A stretch of 52,516 nucleotides of DNA, from positions 1-52,516 of the forward strand of contig NZ_LFYT02000030.1 of the NCBI RefSeq assembly GCF_001270065.2, given 5' to 3'. Positions 36,731 through 45,723 of the stretch are shown one piece after another. Numbering within the stretch: position 1 is the first letter of the stretch; every line of letters begins with the position of its first letter. The translations under genes and the position numbers were made by a program. The notes under the pieces were generated by a model that was given only the letters and a program-made list of their open reading frames with translations, searched no databases and was not told the origin of the DNA. This DNA comes from Limnohabitans planktonicus II-D5 (GTDB taxonomy: Bacteria > Pseudomonadota > Gammaproteobacteria > Burkholderiales > Burkholderiaceae_C).

Positions 36731-38488
36731 TCAATGGGTCATGCAGCTTGCAGGATCGTCCGACTCCAGCACCTGATCAGCCCACATCGCCAGCTTGCCG
36801 GTATCCGAGCGCAACACCTGTTGCTTGACCGACAGGATTTGGGATGGGTGCATGGAAAAGCTGCGCAAACCCATGCCCAGCAACAAACGGGTCATGGTCA
36901 CATCACCGGCCATCTCGCCGCATACCGATACACCCTTGCCCTGCCTATTGCACTCGACAATGGTGTCTGTGATCAGACGCAACACGGCAGGGTGCAATGG
37001 GTCATACAGGTGCGCGACAGATTCATCGGCCCGGTCAATCGCCAAGGTGTACTGGATCAGGTCGTTGGTGCCAATCGACAAGAAATCGAAATACTTGAGA
37101 AACAGGCGCAAAGACAAAGCCGCCGCAGGAATTTCGATCATCGCCCCCAGCCGGACAGGTCCATGGGCGATGCCGCGACAATCCAGATCCTGGCGGGCCT
37201 GCTCAATCAAGGCCATGGTTTGGCGAATTTCGCTGCCATGCGCCAACATGGGAATCAGTAAATTGACTTGGCCGTGAGCCGCAGCGCGCAAAACGGCTCG
37301 CAACTGCGTCAAAAACATCGCAGGGTCAGCCAGACTCCAGCGAATGGCACGCAATCCAAGCGCCGGGTTCAGGTGGGCCGCGTCGTGACGTGCTTCGTCA
37401 AGGGGCTTATCTGCACCCACATCGACTGTACGGATGGTCACAGGCAAGCCGTTCATGCCATCGACCGCACGACGGTAGGCGGCGTATTGTTCCTCTTCAT
37501 CAGGCAAATTGCCCTGACGGCCCATGAACAGAAATTCGCTGCGGAACAAGCCCACGCCCACCGCCCCTGCGTTGATGGCAGCCGTTGTGTCTTCCGGCAT
37601 TTCTATGTTCGCCAGTAGCTCGATTTTTTGACCATCCAGCGTGACCGCCGGGGTGTGGCGCAGGCGGGCCAGCCGCTCACGCTCCAGATCGCCTTGGCGT
37701 TGTTTGAAACCGTAGTCGGCCAATATGATCGGCGAGGGGTCAATGATGACAACGCCCGCATCGCCATCAATGATGACCCAATCGTCCTGCTTGACCAACT
37801 GGCTGGCGGTGCGGGCACCCACCACCGCAGGAATGTCCAGGCTGCGTGCCACGATGGCGGTGTGGGATGTCTTGCCACCCACATCGGTCACAAAGCCGGT
37901 GAACACGCTTTGCTTGAACTGCAACATGTCGGCTGGCGACAAGTCGTGTGCAATCAGGACCAAAGGCACATCCGTATCGCCCAGCTGCAACTCATGCTGG
38001 GGTCGAGTGGGGCGGGCGGGTCGAGTGATCTTTGCCACAGGAGAGCCTGTACCCTTGAGGCTTTGCAACACGCGCTCGGCGACCTGCTCCACATCGGCTT
38101 TTCTCTCACGCAGGTACGGGTCGTCCATCTCGTCAAATTGACGTGCAATGATCTCCAGTTGGTTGGACAGTGCCCATTCGGCGTTGTACAAGCGTTCCTT
38201 GATCCAGTGCACCACACTGCTGTTGAGCTCTTCGTCCATCAACAGCATCAGGTGCACATCCAGCAAGGCGGCCAACTCGTGTGGCGCATCCTTGGGAATA
38301 TCGAGTTGCAAGCGCTGCAGTTCGTCAATCACCACATCGCGCGCAGAACGCATACGCTCGATTTCGGCAGCCACCTGTTCCGGCTTGATGAAGTAGTGCG
38401 CCACATCGACGCGGCTTGAAGCCACCAGCACGGCGCGGCCAATCGCTATGCCTCTAGCCACCGCGAGACCATGAATGCTGAAGGTCAT
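36731..38488 (-). CDS. ptsI: PTS enzyme I (PEP-protein phosphotransferase)
   Basis: A 585-aa enzyme I that transfers phosphate from PEP to HPr. The phospho-His is H209 (GGKTSHTAIVARS). The C-terminal PEP-binding barrel includes LFRSEFLFMGR, SIGTNDLIQYTLAIDR and VSVCGEMAGD. The ATG at 38488 (MTFSIHGLAVARG) was chosen; the longer frame overlaps ptsH. It is the third gene of an EIIA-HPr-EI set. No EIIB/EIIC sugar permease is present, which suggests a regulatory PTS. Confidence 0.96.
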   Translation of the reverse strand: MTFSIHGLAVARGIAIGRAVLVASSRVDVAHYFIKPEQVAAEIERMRSARDVVIDELQRLQLDIPKDAPHELAALLDVHLMLLMDEELNSSVVHWIKERLYNAEWALSNQLEIIARQFDEMDDPYLRERKADVEQVAERVLQSLKGTGSPVAKITRPARPTRPQHELQLGDTDVPLVLIAHDLSPADMLQFKQSVFTGFVTDVGGKTSHTAIVARSLDIPAVVGARTASQLVKQDDWVIIDGDAGVVIIDPSPIILADYGFKQRQGDLERERLARLRHTPAVTLDGQKIELLANIEMPEDTTAAINAGAVGVGLFRSEFLFMGRQGNLPDEEEQYAAYRRAVDGMNGLPVTIRTVDVGADKPLDEARHDAAHLNPALGLRAIRWSLADPAMFLTQLRAVLRAAAHGQVNLLIPMLAHGSEIRQTMALIEQARQDLDCRGIAHGPVRLGAMIEIPAAALSLRLFLKYFDFLSIGTNDLIQYTLAIDRADESVAHLYDPLHPAVLRLITDTIVECNRQGKGVSVCGEMAGDVTMTRLLLGMGLRSFSMHPSQILSVKQQVLRSDTGKLAMWADQVLESDDPASCMTH

Positions 38489-38528
38489 TGCACGCGCTCC
38501 ATGGACTGTATTTGCGCCAACACCACCG

Positions 38529-38798
38529 TCACTCGCCCTCGCCAAACTTGTCGCCAATCAGGGCCAGCAAAGCGTCTAACCCCTCTTGCTCGCGTTCTCC
38601 TGAAGTCTCAAGCACCACTTCGCTGCCAAGACCTGCTGCCAGCATCATCACACCCATGATGCTTTTGGCATTGATGCGGCGCTCGCCTTTGCTCATCCAG
38701 ACTTCACACGGGAAGCTGCCCGCCAGCTTGGTCAGCTTGGCCGAGGCCCGGGCGTGCAACCCCAGCTTATTGCTGATGGTCGTGGTGGCTTGGGGCAT
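38529..38798 (-). CDS. ptsH: PTS phosphocarrier HPr
   Basis: An 89-aa HPr. H15 (GLHARAS) is the phospho-carrier residue, and S46 (AKSIMGV) matches the site that HPr kinase modifies where that enzyme exists. Slightly acidic C-terminus (DKFGEGE). Its start lies inside the 3' end of the EIIA gene (32-base overlap), so translation of the two is likely coupled. It feeds phosphate from EI to EIIA. Confidence 0.96.
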   Translation of the reverse strand: MPQATTTISNKLGLHARASAKLTKLAGSFPCEVWMSKGERRINAKSIMGVMMLAAGLGSEVVLETSGEREQEGLDALLALIGDKFGEGE

Positions 38799-39210
38799 GT
38801 CTCTTTCCTTTTTGGTGATGGGGTTCGGTGCTGCCCACGGGCATCACACCTTGCGTGCCACCCGCATGTGCTCGGGTGGCCAAGGCCTCCAGGCCTTCGT
38901 GTCTATAGCAGACGCTGCGCAACAACATGGGCAAATTGGCACCCGCCAGCAGGCGTGTGTGCAGGCCGTCATGGAGTTTCTGGGCAACGTTGCAAGGTGT
39001 GGCACCAAAAACGTCGCTGAGCAGCAAGACTTCGGGCGAGTTCAAGGCGGCCATGGCGTTGCGTGCCTTGGCCAGACTGACTTCTGGCGGATCATCGGGC
39101 AAGACATCGATCGCCAGCACCCCGGCTGCACAGTCCGGAAACACGTGCAAGGCACAAGCGCGCAAGGCGCTGGCCAGTGGGGCGTGAGCAATGATGAGGA
39201 TGCCAATCAT
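38767..39210 (-). CDS. PTS EIIA component, mannose family
   Basis: A 147-aa EIIA(Man)-type protein. H9 in GILIIAHAPLASAL is the likely phosphorylation site, and DDPPEVSLAKARNAM and LLLSDVFGATPCNVAQ are typical. The last ~30 residues form a His/Gln/Lys-rich tail (EPHHQKGKRHAPSHHDHQQ) that extends beyond the normal domain and overlaps ptsH. The start at 39210 follows the family N-terminus. In betaproteobacteria such EIIA proteins work without a permease and regulate carbon or storage metabolism; the exact target is unknown here. Confidence 0.92.
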   Translation of the reverse strand: MIGILIIAHAPLASALRACALHVFPDCAAGVLAIDVLPDDPPEVSLAKARNAMAALNSPEVLLLSDVFGATPCNVAQKLHDGLHTRLLAGANLPMLLRSVCYRHEGLEALATRAHAGGTQGVMPVGSTEPHHQKGKRHAPSHHDHQQ

Positions 39211-39221
39211 GGTGTTGATTA

Positions 39222-40499
39222 TCAGTGCTGAACCGGCTTTTTCAGCAGAAAGTACAACCAGGAAAACACCGAGCAAATGCCAAAGCTGCCCAAAGCGAAC
39301 TGATAGGCGGCAGGCTTGCTCAAACCCAATTCAAGCCCCGCATCCACCAGCAAGCCAATTCCCCACTGCACCACAAAAATACCGGCAAACACCACCAGGT
39401 TGTAGGCCGACAGGGCACGCCCTGCCAAATGAGAGGGAAAGGCCATGCCCACGGCTGGCTGGGCCAGTGAAACAAAGGTACTGGTCACGCACAGCAGGGC
39501 GACACCCACTGCAGCTGCGCTGCCCACGGCGGGTCCCAGCCAGACCAAAACGCCAATGACCACAAAGCTCAAGGGAATGCCCCAGGCGATCAGGCGCTCG
39601 ACCGTGATCCCACGACGCGCCAGGCCCGGCATGAACAAGCCCCAAAGCCAAAAACTCAGCAGCATACAAAAATTGATCAGAAACAAGCCTTGCGCAGCTT
39701 CCCCCGCAGTCCAGCCTGCCACTTGCGTCATCCATGGACCGGCCCAAAGGGTCTGGATGGCCACCATGCCCCCGTAGGTGAAAAAGCCGATGGGCGTCAT
39801 GCGCCAGAAATATGCGCTGCGCCAGATCTCGCGGTAGCTGCCGTCGTCATCTCGCGGCGGGGCCGTGTTCACCAGGCTGGATAACTGCTTTCGCCACTCT
39901 GGCACCACCAGCGCAATCAACGCCATGGCAATGGCAATCATCACGCCGAGCATGACAAACAGGGCGCGCCAACCCCAAATCGGCATCAGCCATTGCACCG
40001 GCAAGGTGGCCGCCAACATGCCCAATGAACCGGTCATCAGCATCCAGGAGTTGTTGCGCAGCTGGGTGCTGGCATCAAACCAGCGCCGATAGCCCATGAG
40101 TGGGGCCATCAAACAAGCACTCACCCCCATCCCGCACAGCACGCGTGCAGCCAGCAGGCCGTGAAAGCTGTCGGCCCAGGCAAAGGCCAGACAGCCCAAC
40201 ACCGCAAAGGTCAAAAAAGCAAGGATGACTTTCTTGGGCCCATGTTGGTCCAGCCACCGCCCCAGGGGCAGTTGGGTGAGCGAGAAGCCCAAAAAATAAC
40301 CGCCCGCCAACAAACCCAGGTCTTGCGCGTTCAAATTGAATTCACTTGTCAAGGTCGGCGACAAAGTGGCGGTGATGGCCCGCACCAGGGCCGAGAAAAA
40401 ATACGCCAAAGCAAAGGCCAGAAACACCACCGCTGCCATGCGGCGCGGCAAATGGTCGGGATGCGCCAAGGTGGCCGCGGTCGTGTTGGTGGCGCTCAT
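39222..40499 (-). CDS. MFS transporter
   Basis: A 425-aa major facilitator superfamily protein with 12 predicted membrane segments. GGYFLGFSLTQLPLGRWLDQHGPKKV is the loop 2-3 MFS signature region. The substrate cannot be told; it resembles the broad NarK/OFA-like anion or metabolite group. It starts where the lipoprotein gene ends (4-base ATGA overlap) and lies 11 bases upstream of the EIIA gene on the same strand, so all five minus-strand genes may form one transcript. Confidence 0.88.
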   Translation of the reverse strand: MSATNTTAATLAHPDHLPRRMAAVVFLAFALAYFFSALVRAITATLSPTLTSEFNLNAQDLGLLAGGYFLGFSLTQLPLGRWLDQHGPKKVILAFLTFAVLGCLAFAWADSFHGLLAARVLCGMGVSACLMAPLMGYRRWFDASTQLRNNSWMLMTGSLGMLAATLPVQWLMPIWGWRALFVMLGVMIAIAMALIALVVPEWRKQLSSLVNTAPPRDDDGSYREIWRSAYFWRMTPIGFFTYGGMVAIQTLWAGPWMTQVAGWTAGEAAQGLFLINFCMLLSFWLWGLFMPGLARRGITVERLIAWGIPLSFVVIGVLVWLGPAVGSAAAVGVALLCVTSTFVSLAQPAVGMAFPSHLAGRALSAYNLVVFAGIFVVQWGIGLLVDAGLELGLSKPAAYQFALGSFGICSVFSWLYFLLKKPVQH

Positions 40500-41044
40500 G
40501 GTTTGATTCCGTCAAACAAAGTGTTGGCCAGTTCAGCGGTCGGCTGAGCGTCGTACAACACGGCGTGGACCAAGCGCACCCGATTGCCTTCGCCTACAGC
40601 GCCCCACACCGCGTCCACATTCACCGGCTCACCATTGGCCCGCTGGCCAATGGCCTGAATGCGCAAGGAAGCAGCCAGCGGTAGCTGGCCGGGACGGTGC
40701 CAGACCTGCTGCTGCGAGGCCGTCAGCGCTTGGGCCACACGGGCATTGTCCAGGGTCGCTTTTTGCCAGGCCGCCATCACCCCACTGGCATCCGCCCCGG
40801 GGGGCAAGGACGCAGTCATCACCGCCACCATGGCCGATCCACTTTCGCAGCCCACCACTTGCAAATCCACAGCCACCCCGCCCAAAGGCACGATGCGGGT
40901 GGTGCGGTCGGGTTTGCAAGGCAATTGGACTTTCAGGGGGGTGCCCTCCAACGCGACATCGCGCCAATTCTGGGCGGGACTGCAAGCGCTCAAAGTCAGA
41001 GCACCGACGAGGCTGGCCATCAGGGCCGAGGAATGGATTCGCAT
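40496..41044 (-). CDS. Predicted lipoprotein of unknown function
   Basis: A 182-aa protein with a lipoprotein signal: MRIHSSALMASLVGALTLSAC, lipobox LSAC with the lipidated Cys at about residue 21. The mature part (PLKVQLPCKPDRTTRIVPLGGVAVDLQVVGCESG) has two further Cys residues that could form a disulfide. I do not recognise a family. The ATG at 41044 is used because it gives the signal peptide. It overlaps the MFS gene by 4 bases and is divergent from the CoA-transferase, 53 bases away. Confidence 0.85.
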   Translation of the reverse strand: MRIHSSALMASLVGALTLSACSPAQNWRDVALEGTPLKVQLPCKPDRTTRIVPLGGVAVDLQVVGCESGSAMVAVMTASLPPGADASGVMAAWQKATLDNARVAQALTASQQQVWHRPGQLPLAASLRIQAIGQRANGEPVNVDAVWGAVGEGNRVRLVHAVLYDAQPTAELANTLFDGIKP

Positions 41045-41097
41045 GGGGTGATTATCCTGATCAGCGGCCGTATGGGGTTTTGGCGACAATGTGCCCT

Positions 41098-42342
41098 ATG
41101 AATTCACTCGACGGCATCCGCGTTCTCGACCTGTCCCGCGTACTGGCGGGCCCCTGGTGTACCCAGACCTTGGCCGATCTTGGGGCCGATGTCATCAAGA
41201 TCGAGCGCCCCGGCACGGGCGACGACACCCGCACCTGGGGGCCACCCTTTTTGAAAGATGCCCAAGGCCAGGACACTGCCGAGGCCGCCTACTATTTGGG
41301 TGCTAACCGCAACAAACGATCGGTGACCTGCGACATCGCCCAGCCCGAAGGCCAAGCCCTGATCCGCGAACTGGTTCAGCACTGCGATGTGTTTGTGGAG
41401 AACTTCAAGGTCGGCGACATGGCCCGTTACGGCCTGGATTACGCCAGCCTGAGCGCCCTGAACCCCAAGCTGGTTTACTGCAGCGTGACCGGCTTTGGCC
41501 AGACCGGCCCTTACCGCGAGCGGGCGGGCTACGACTATGCGGTTCAAGGCATAGGCGGCCTCATGAGTGTGACCGGCGAACGGGACGACTTGGGTGGTGG
41601 CCCGCAAAAAGTGGGCGTGGCCGTGGCCGACCTGTTCACCGGCATGTACGCCACAGTGGCCATTTTGGCGGCCCTGCGCCATGTCGAACGCACGGGCGAA
41701 GGCCAGCAGGTGGACATGGCATTGCTCGACACCCAAGTCGCCATGCTGGCCAATTTGGGCTCCAACTACTTGGTCAGTGGCAAAGTACCAGGCCGCGCTG
41801 GCAACGCTCACCAAAATATTGTGCCTTACCAGGTGTTTGAAACTGCGCCGCCCGCTGGGTCGTCACCCGGCAGCCGCGACCACCTGATTTTGGCGGTGGG
41901 TAACGACGGGCAGTTTGCCAAGTTTTGCACCGTGGCGGGCTGCCCCGAACTGTTGCATGACGCGCGCTTCGCCCTGAACGCCGACCGGGTTCGCCACCGC
42001 GACACGCTGGTGCCCTTGCTGGAAGATATTTTGAAAACCCGCTCCAAAGCCGATTGGTTGTCGGCCCTCGAAGCTGCCAAGGTGCCTTGCGGAGCCATCA
42101 ACACCCTGAGCGAGGTCTTTGTCGACCCGCAAATCCAGGCCCGAGGCATGGTCCAGGATTGGCAGCACCCCGTCAAACCCGACCTGAAACTGGTGGCCAG
42201 CCCCATGAAGCTGAGCCGCACCCCTGTACGCCATGACTTGCCTCCCCCCATGCTGGGCCAGCACACCGCCGAAGTTTTGTCCGAAGTGCTGGGCTGGAAC
42301 GCAGAAAAACTGGGGCCACTTCGCGGCAAAGGGGTGATTTGA
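41098..42342 (+). CDS. CaiB/BaiF family CoA-transferase
   Basis: A 414-aa family III CoA-transferase. The N-terminal LDGIRVLDLSRVLAGPWCTQTLADLGADVIKIERPGTGDDTR is the family signature. D178 (GVAVADLFTGMYA) is the likely catalytic Asp that carries the acyl-CoA mixed anhydride. It moves CoA between carboxylic acids; the donor and acceptor are unknown. The start at 41098 fits the family. The hydrolase gene starts within its stop (TGATG), so the pair is coupled and may act on the same acid or ester. Confidence 0.94.
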   Translation: MNSLDGIRVLDLSRVLAGPWCTQTLADLGADVIKIERPGTGDDTRTWGPPFLKDAQGQDTAEAAYYLGANRNKRSVTCDIAQPEGQALIRELVQHCDVFVENFKVGDMARYGLDYASLSALNPKLVYCSVTGFGQTGPYRERAGYDYAVQGIGGLMSVTGERDDLGGGPQKVGVAVADLFTGMYATVAILAALRHVERTGEGQQVDMALLDTQVAMLANLGSNYLVSGKVPGRAGNAHQNIVPYQVFETAPPAGSSPGSRDHLILAVGNDGQFAKFCTVAGCPELLHDARFALNADRVRHRDTLVPLLEDILKTRSKADWLSALEAAKVPCGAINTLSEVFVDPQIQARGMVQDWQHPVKPDLKLVASPMKLSRTPVRHDLPPPMLGQHTAEVLSEVLGWNAEKLGPLRGKGVI

Positions 42343-43070
42343 TGGCCAATTTTTTGCTGGTTCACGGGGCTTGGCACGGTGCCTGGTGCTGGCAGCGTGT
42401 GTTGCCCGGTCTGGTTCTTGCGGGTCACCGCGCCCACGCAGTGACCCTGACAGGGGTGGGAGAGCGCGCCCACCTGCTGCACCCCGGCATTGATCTGGAC
42501 ACCCACATCCAAGACGTGACGGCTGCCATGGACGCCGAAGAATTGGATGAGGTGGTGCTGGTGGTGCACTCGTATGCCGGCATGCTGGGCACGGCCGTAG
42601 CCGACCGCAGGCCCGAACGCCTTCGGCATCTGGTGTATCTGGATGCGGTGTTGCCCAAACCCGGAGAGAGCTGGAGCAGCACCCATGCCAGCGGCACCCG
42701 CCAAGCGCGCATGGCTGCTGCGCAAGCCCATCCCCTGCACGCGTTTCCTGCACCTGACCCTGCTGTCTTTGGCTTGGGTGATGCCGACCATGCCTGGGTT
42801 CAAAGGCGGCAAACGCCGCATCCGGGCGGACCTTATACCCAAGTGCTTGACTTTGATCCGAAACGCGTCGCCAGCGTGCCCCGCACGTTCATCAACTGTA
42901 CCCATCCACCTTTGGGCACGATCGACGTCAGTCGCTTGCGCATGGTCGACCCAAAATTCTGGGACGGTGCCTGGTTACTCGGCTCTCAAGTGCTGGAGAT
43001 GCACACGGGTCACGACCCCATGGTCAGTGACCCACAAGGCCTTTTGGCGCTTTTGCTGAGTCTGGCTTGA
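42342..43070 (+). CDS. Alpha/beta hydrolase (esterase/HNL-like)
   Basis: A 242-aa alpha/beta hydrolase. FLLVHGAWHGAWCWQRVLPGL is typical of the hydroxynitrile lyase/methyl-salicylate esterase-like group. S77 in VHSYAG is the nucleophile, and the late GHDPM His completes the triad. The ATG at 42342 overlaps the last base of the CoA-transferase stop; an in-frame TTG lies just before. The substrate is unknown. A weak hairpin (43092-43111) follows and may terminate the pair. Confidence 0.9.
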   Translation: MANFLLVHGAWHGAWCWQRVLPGLVLAGHRAHAVTLTGVGERAHLLHPGIDLDTHIQDVTAAMDAEELDEVVLVVHSYAGMLGTAVADRRPERLRHLVYLDAVLPKPGESWSSTHASGTRQARMAAAQAHPLHAFPAPDPAVFGLGDADHAWVQRRQTPHPGGPYTQVLDFDPKRVASVPRTFINCTHPPLGTIDVSRLRMVDPKFWDGAWLLGSQVLEMHTGHDPMVSDPQGLLALLLSLA

Positions 43071-43091
43071 AGTCCACTCCTGCTGCCCTTG

Positions 43092-43111
43092 ACCCTGAAG
43101 GACTCCAGGGT
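43092..43111 (+). terminator. Possible weak terminator
   Basis: ACCCTG (43092-43097) pairs with CAGGGT (43106-43111). The downstream run is only mildly T-rich, so termination is likely inefficient. It lies just beyond the hydrolase stop. The rest of 43112-43331 shows nothing clear. Confidence 0.4.
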
Positions 43112-43331
43112 TGCTCCTACCTTTTGCACAGAATATTTTGCGCATTGCTAACCCTCCAGCTTGCCCCGGCTTCAGCGAGTTTTCTATTTTGCTCATGCCC
43201 TACAGACTGATCTGTCTTTTGCATCGACTTGTTGAAAGTTGACACATTCCCCAGCCCGATGCACAACTGAAATGGACAGCCCCAATGCCCCCCAAACCAG
43301 CGGACATGGCAAACGGATTAAACTTTGGACC

Positions 43332-43859
43332 ATGAAAACGCTGCTTACTTTGCCCTGGAACATCCGACATGTGGCTCGCCGTTTGTTGTTCTGGAGTGGG
43401 GTGCTGGGGCTTTCTTTAGCCCTTTGGGGCTGCTCGGGTGACCGCGCGCCTGAATCCACTTTTGTTTTGCTCGATGGCTCCAAAGTCACCTCCAAGCAAT
43501 TGCAAGGGAAAGTCGCTTTGGTGAACTTCTGGGCCACCAGCTGCACAACTTGTGTGGCCGAGATGCCCGAACTGGTGGCCACCTACAACAAGTTCAAAGA
43601 CCGCGGCTATGTCACCTTGGCTGTGGCCATGAGCTACGACCCCCCCAGTTATGTGGTCAATTTCGCTCAATCCCGACAACTGCCCTTTGGTGTGGCCATT
43701 GACAACTCGGGCGCGGTCGCTCGCGAATGGGGCGACATCCAACTCACGCCCACCACGTTTCTCGTCAACAAGCAGGGCGACATCGTCAAGCGCTTTGTGG
43801 GGACGCCTGACTTTGCACAGCTGCACAAACTGATTGAGAAACTGCTGAACGAAACCTGA
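43332..43859 (+). CDS. TlpA-like thiol-disulfide oxidoreductase
   Basis: A 175-aa membrane-anchored periplasmic thioredoxin-fold protein. The CTTC active site (C71, C74) lies in VALVNFWATSCTTCVAEMPEL, with the TPTTF cis-Pro loop later. A basic N-terminus plus a hydrophobic segment (about 20-32) ends in LWGC, which could be a lipobox although Trp is unusual there. Start codons at 43332, 43272 and 43239 are in frame; 43332 gives the cleanest anchor. Relatives reduce apocytochrome c or other periplasmic thiols. The convergent neighbour is cytochrome c', which fits a role in cytochrome maturation. Confidence 0.88.
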   Translation: MKTLLTLPWNIRHVARRLLFWSGVLGLSLALWGCSGDRAPESTFVLLDGSKVTSKQLQGKVALVNFWATSCTTCVAEMPELVATYNKFKDRGYVTLAVAMSYDPPSYVVNFAQSRQLPFGVAIDNSGAVAREWGDIQLTPTTFLVNKQGDIVKRFVGTPDFAQLHKLIEKLLNET

Positions 43860-43901
43860 GCAGCAAAGACCAAGAAGGGCCCACCGCTCAGCAGGCTACG
43901 G

Positions 43902-44354
43902 TCAATCTTTGCGGAAATTGTCGTGACAAGCTTTGCACGATGCAGCGGCTGGACCAAAAGCCACTTTCAAAGCGTCGATATTGCCCGCCTTGGCAGCCAC
44001 ATTCAATTTCCCCATTTCAGCTTGCATTTTGTCTGCCGCCTCTTTGTACTTGGCGGACTCTTTCCAGATTTCTGGCTTGGCGCGTGTGTCTCCTTTGTCC
44101 GTCCCTTCACCAAAGGCTGCCCATGGCAACTTGGACATGGTCAACGCCACATCGGCATTTTCGGCAGCAGCCTTAGCGTCATAGGGCATGCGACCATTGG
44201 CCATCGCACCCAATCGGCCAAAATGCGCAGCCATCACGGTAAAACTTGCTTTGCGATACTTGACCGCATCCTCCGGCTTGGCAAACTGCGCTTGAGCAGG
44301 TAAGGTCACGGCCATCGCCATGGCCACAGAAAAAAGACCCGACAATATTTTCAT
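43902..44354 (-). CDS. Cytochrome c'
   Basis: A 150-aa class II c-type cytochrome. A signal peptide ends near PAQAQ|FAKPE. The CKACH heme-binding motif is at residues 140-144, near the C-terminus, as the class II four-helix-bundle fold requires. There is no Met axial ligand, so the heme can be five-coordinate and bind NO or CO. It is divergent from the cytochrome b561 gene, 87 bases apart; that pairing is common in Comamonadaceae and suggests electron transfer between the two. Confidence 0.95.
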   Translation of the reverse strand: MKILSGLFSVAMAMAVTLPAQAQFAKPEDAVKYRKASFTVMAAHFGRLGAMANGRMPYDAKAAAENADVALTMSKLPWAAFGEGTDKGDTRAKPEIWKESAKYKEAADKMQAEMGKLNVAAKAGNIDALKVAFGPAAASCKACHDNFRKD

Positions 44355-44441
44355 GTTCAACTCCAATTGAGAGATATGTTGGCCAAAGCGTGGTGCTTTG
44401 ACTGCGAATCAGTCTCTCATATCTTGGCTTTACCCGCATCA

Positions 44442-45116
44442 ATGAAAGTCCTTATGGTTCGAGTTCGCATCTGGGATCTGCCCACCCGTCTTTTCCACTG
44501 GGGCCTGGTGCTTTGTGTGACCGGCCTGGTCATCACAGGCAATGTGGGTGGCAACGCCATGATGTGGCATTTCCGCTTGGGTTATTGCGTTTGGACACTT
44601 TTGCTGTTTCGTGTTTTTTGGGGGTTTGTTGGAGGTTACTGGTCTCGCTGGTCACAGCTGACTCTCAACCCTTCACGGGTTTGGGCTTACCTTCAAGGAC
44701 GCGACAGGTTCACGCACTTTGCGGGTCACAACCCTTTGGGATCATGGTCAGTCGTGGCTTTTCTGCTCTTTTTGTGCGTGCAAGTGGGCACCGGACTCAT
44801 CAGCGACGATGAAATCGCCAACATGGGACCTTTATCGTCATTGGTTTCCAGCCATTGGGTCTCTTTGGCCACCAGTTGGCACAAAGGATGGGGCAAGAGC
44901 ACCTTGATCCTTTTGATCTGCATTCATGGTCTGGCCCTGATCTGGTACCGCTGGAAAAAAAACCAATCGCTGGTTCAGGCCATGTGGCATGGGGACAAGC
45001 CAATGCCTGATTCGGTTGCCCCATCGACCGATCATGGCCAGTCACGTGCCTGGGCCTTGGTGCTGCTCCTCGTTTCGGCCATGGCTGTTTTCTGGATTGT
45101 TTCCCTAGGGGGCTGA
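44442..45116 (+). CDS. Cytochrome b561 domain protein
   Basis: A 224-aa membrane cytochrome of the Ni,Fe-hydrogenase/b561-like family. MVRVRIWDLPTRLFHWGLVLCVTGLVITG begins helix 1 with its heme-ligating His. Further His residues lie in later helices (MMWHFRLGYCVW, RFTHFAGHNPLG, CIHGLALIWYRW). There are about 4-5 membrane segments plus a C-terminal one. The start at 44442 was chosen by family fit. It may pass electrons to the divergently encoded cytochrome c'. Confidence 0.92.
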   Translation: MKVLMVRVRIWDLPTRLFHWGLVLCVTGLVITGNVGGNAMMWHFRLGYCVWTLLLFRVFWGFVGGYWSRWSQLTLNPSRVWAYLQGRDRFTHFAGHNPLGSWSVVAFLLFLCVQVGTGLISDDEIANMGPLSSLVSSHWVSLATSWHKGWGKSTLILLICIHGLALIWYRWKKNQSLVQAMWHGDKPMPDSVAPSTDHGQSRAWALVLLLVSAMAVFWIVSLGG

Positions 45117-45176
45117 GCCCTTTGCGGCCATTCGCCTGCGGCTACACTGTAGATTGTTTTTTTGTCCAACTCACTC

Positions 45177-45662
45177 ATGCAGATCGTTCAATTGCTGCCA
45201 CCGGACAGCTCCGCTGACCTGAATGCGACCCGCGCCATATTTCAGGAGTATGCAGACAGCCTGAAAGTTGATTTGTGTTTCCAAGGTTTCGAAAACGAGC
45301 TGCAAACTCTACCGGGTCCATACGAAGAACCCCGCGGTGCACTCTTGTTGGCTTGGGTTGATGGCGCTTTGGCCGGGTGCTGTGCCCTGCGCCCCCTGGA
45401 CAATTCTGACTATTCCAATGCCGCTGAAATGAAACGCCTCTATGTGCGTCCAGCTTTCAGGGGTTTGGGTTTGGGCCGTCAACTGACGGAAGGGATTCTC
45501 GACGCTGCCCGCCAATCGGGTTACAGCTGCGTTCTGCTCGATACGCTTGATGACATGGAATCAGCCCGAGCCCTTTATGAAGATCTGGGCTTTGTGGAGA
45601 TTCCTCCTTACTATCACAACCCCGTCGCTGGTGCCCACTACCTCAAAGTCGACATCGCGTGA
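45177..45662 (+). CDS. GNAT-family N-acetyltransferase
   Basis: A 161-aa acetyltransferase. Motif A, which binds the acetyl-CoA pyrophosphate, is RLYVRPAFRGLGLGRQL, followed by SARALYEDLGFVEIPPYYHNPVAGAHYLK. It is a single GNAT domain whose substrate cannot be told. The ATG at 45177 is used; a TTG at 45162 is also in frame. A strong bidirectional terminator separates it from the convergent peroxiredoxin gene. Confidence 0.9.
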   Translation: MQIVQLLPPDSSADLNATRAIFQEYADSLKVDLCFQGFENELQTLPGPYEEPRGALLLAWVDGALAGCCALRPLDNSDYSNAAEMKRLYVRPAFRGLGLGRQLTEGILDAARQSGYSCVLLDTLDDMESARALYEDLGFVEIPPYYHNPVAGAHYLKVDIA

Positions 45663-45680
45663 GCCGTCCAAGTGGCAACA

Positions 45681-45705
45681 AAAAAGGGACCGAAGGTCCC
45701 TTTTT
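45681..45705. terminator. Bidirectional terminator
   Basis: AAAAAGGGACC and GGTCCCTTTTT form a perfect 11-base-pair hairpin around GAA. It lies between the convergent GNAT and peroxiredoxin genes and can end both transcripts. Confidence 0.93.
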
Positions 45706-45723
45706 CTGATTGGCTCGAGGGCT

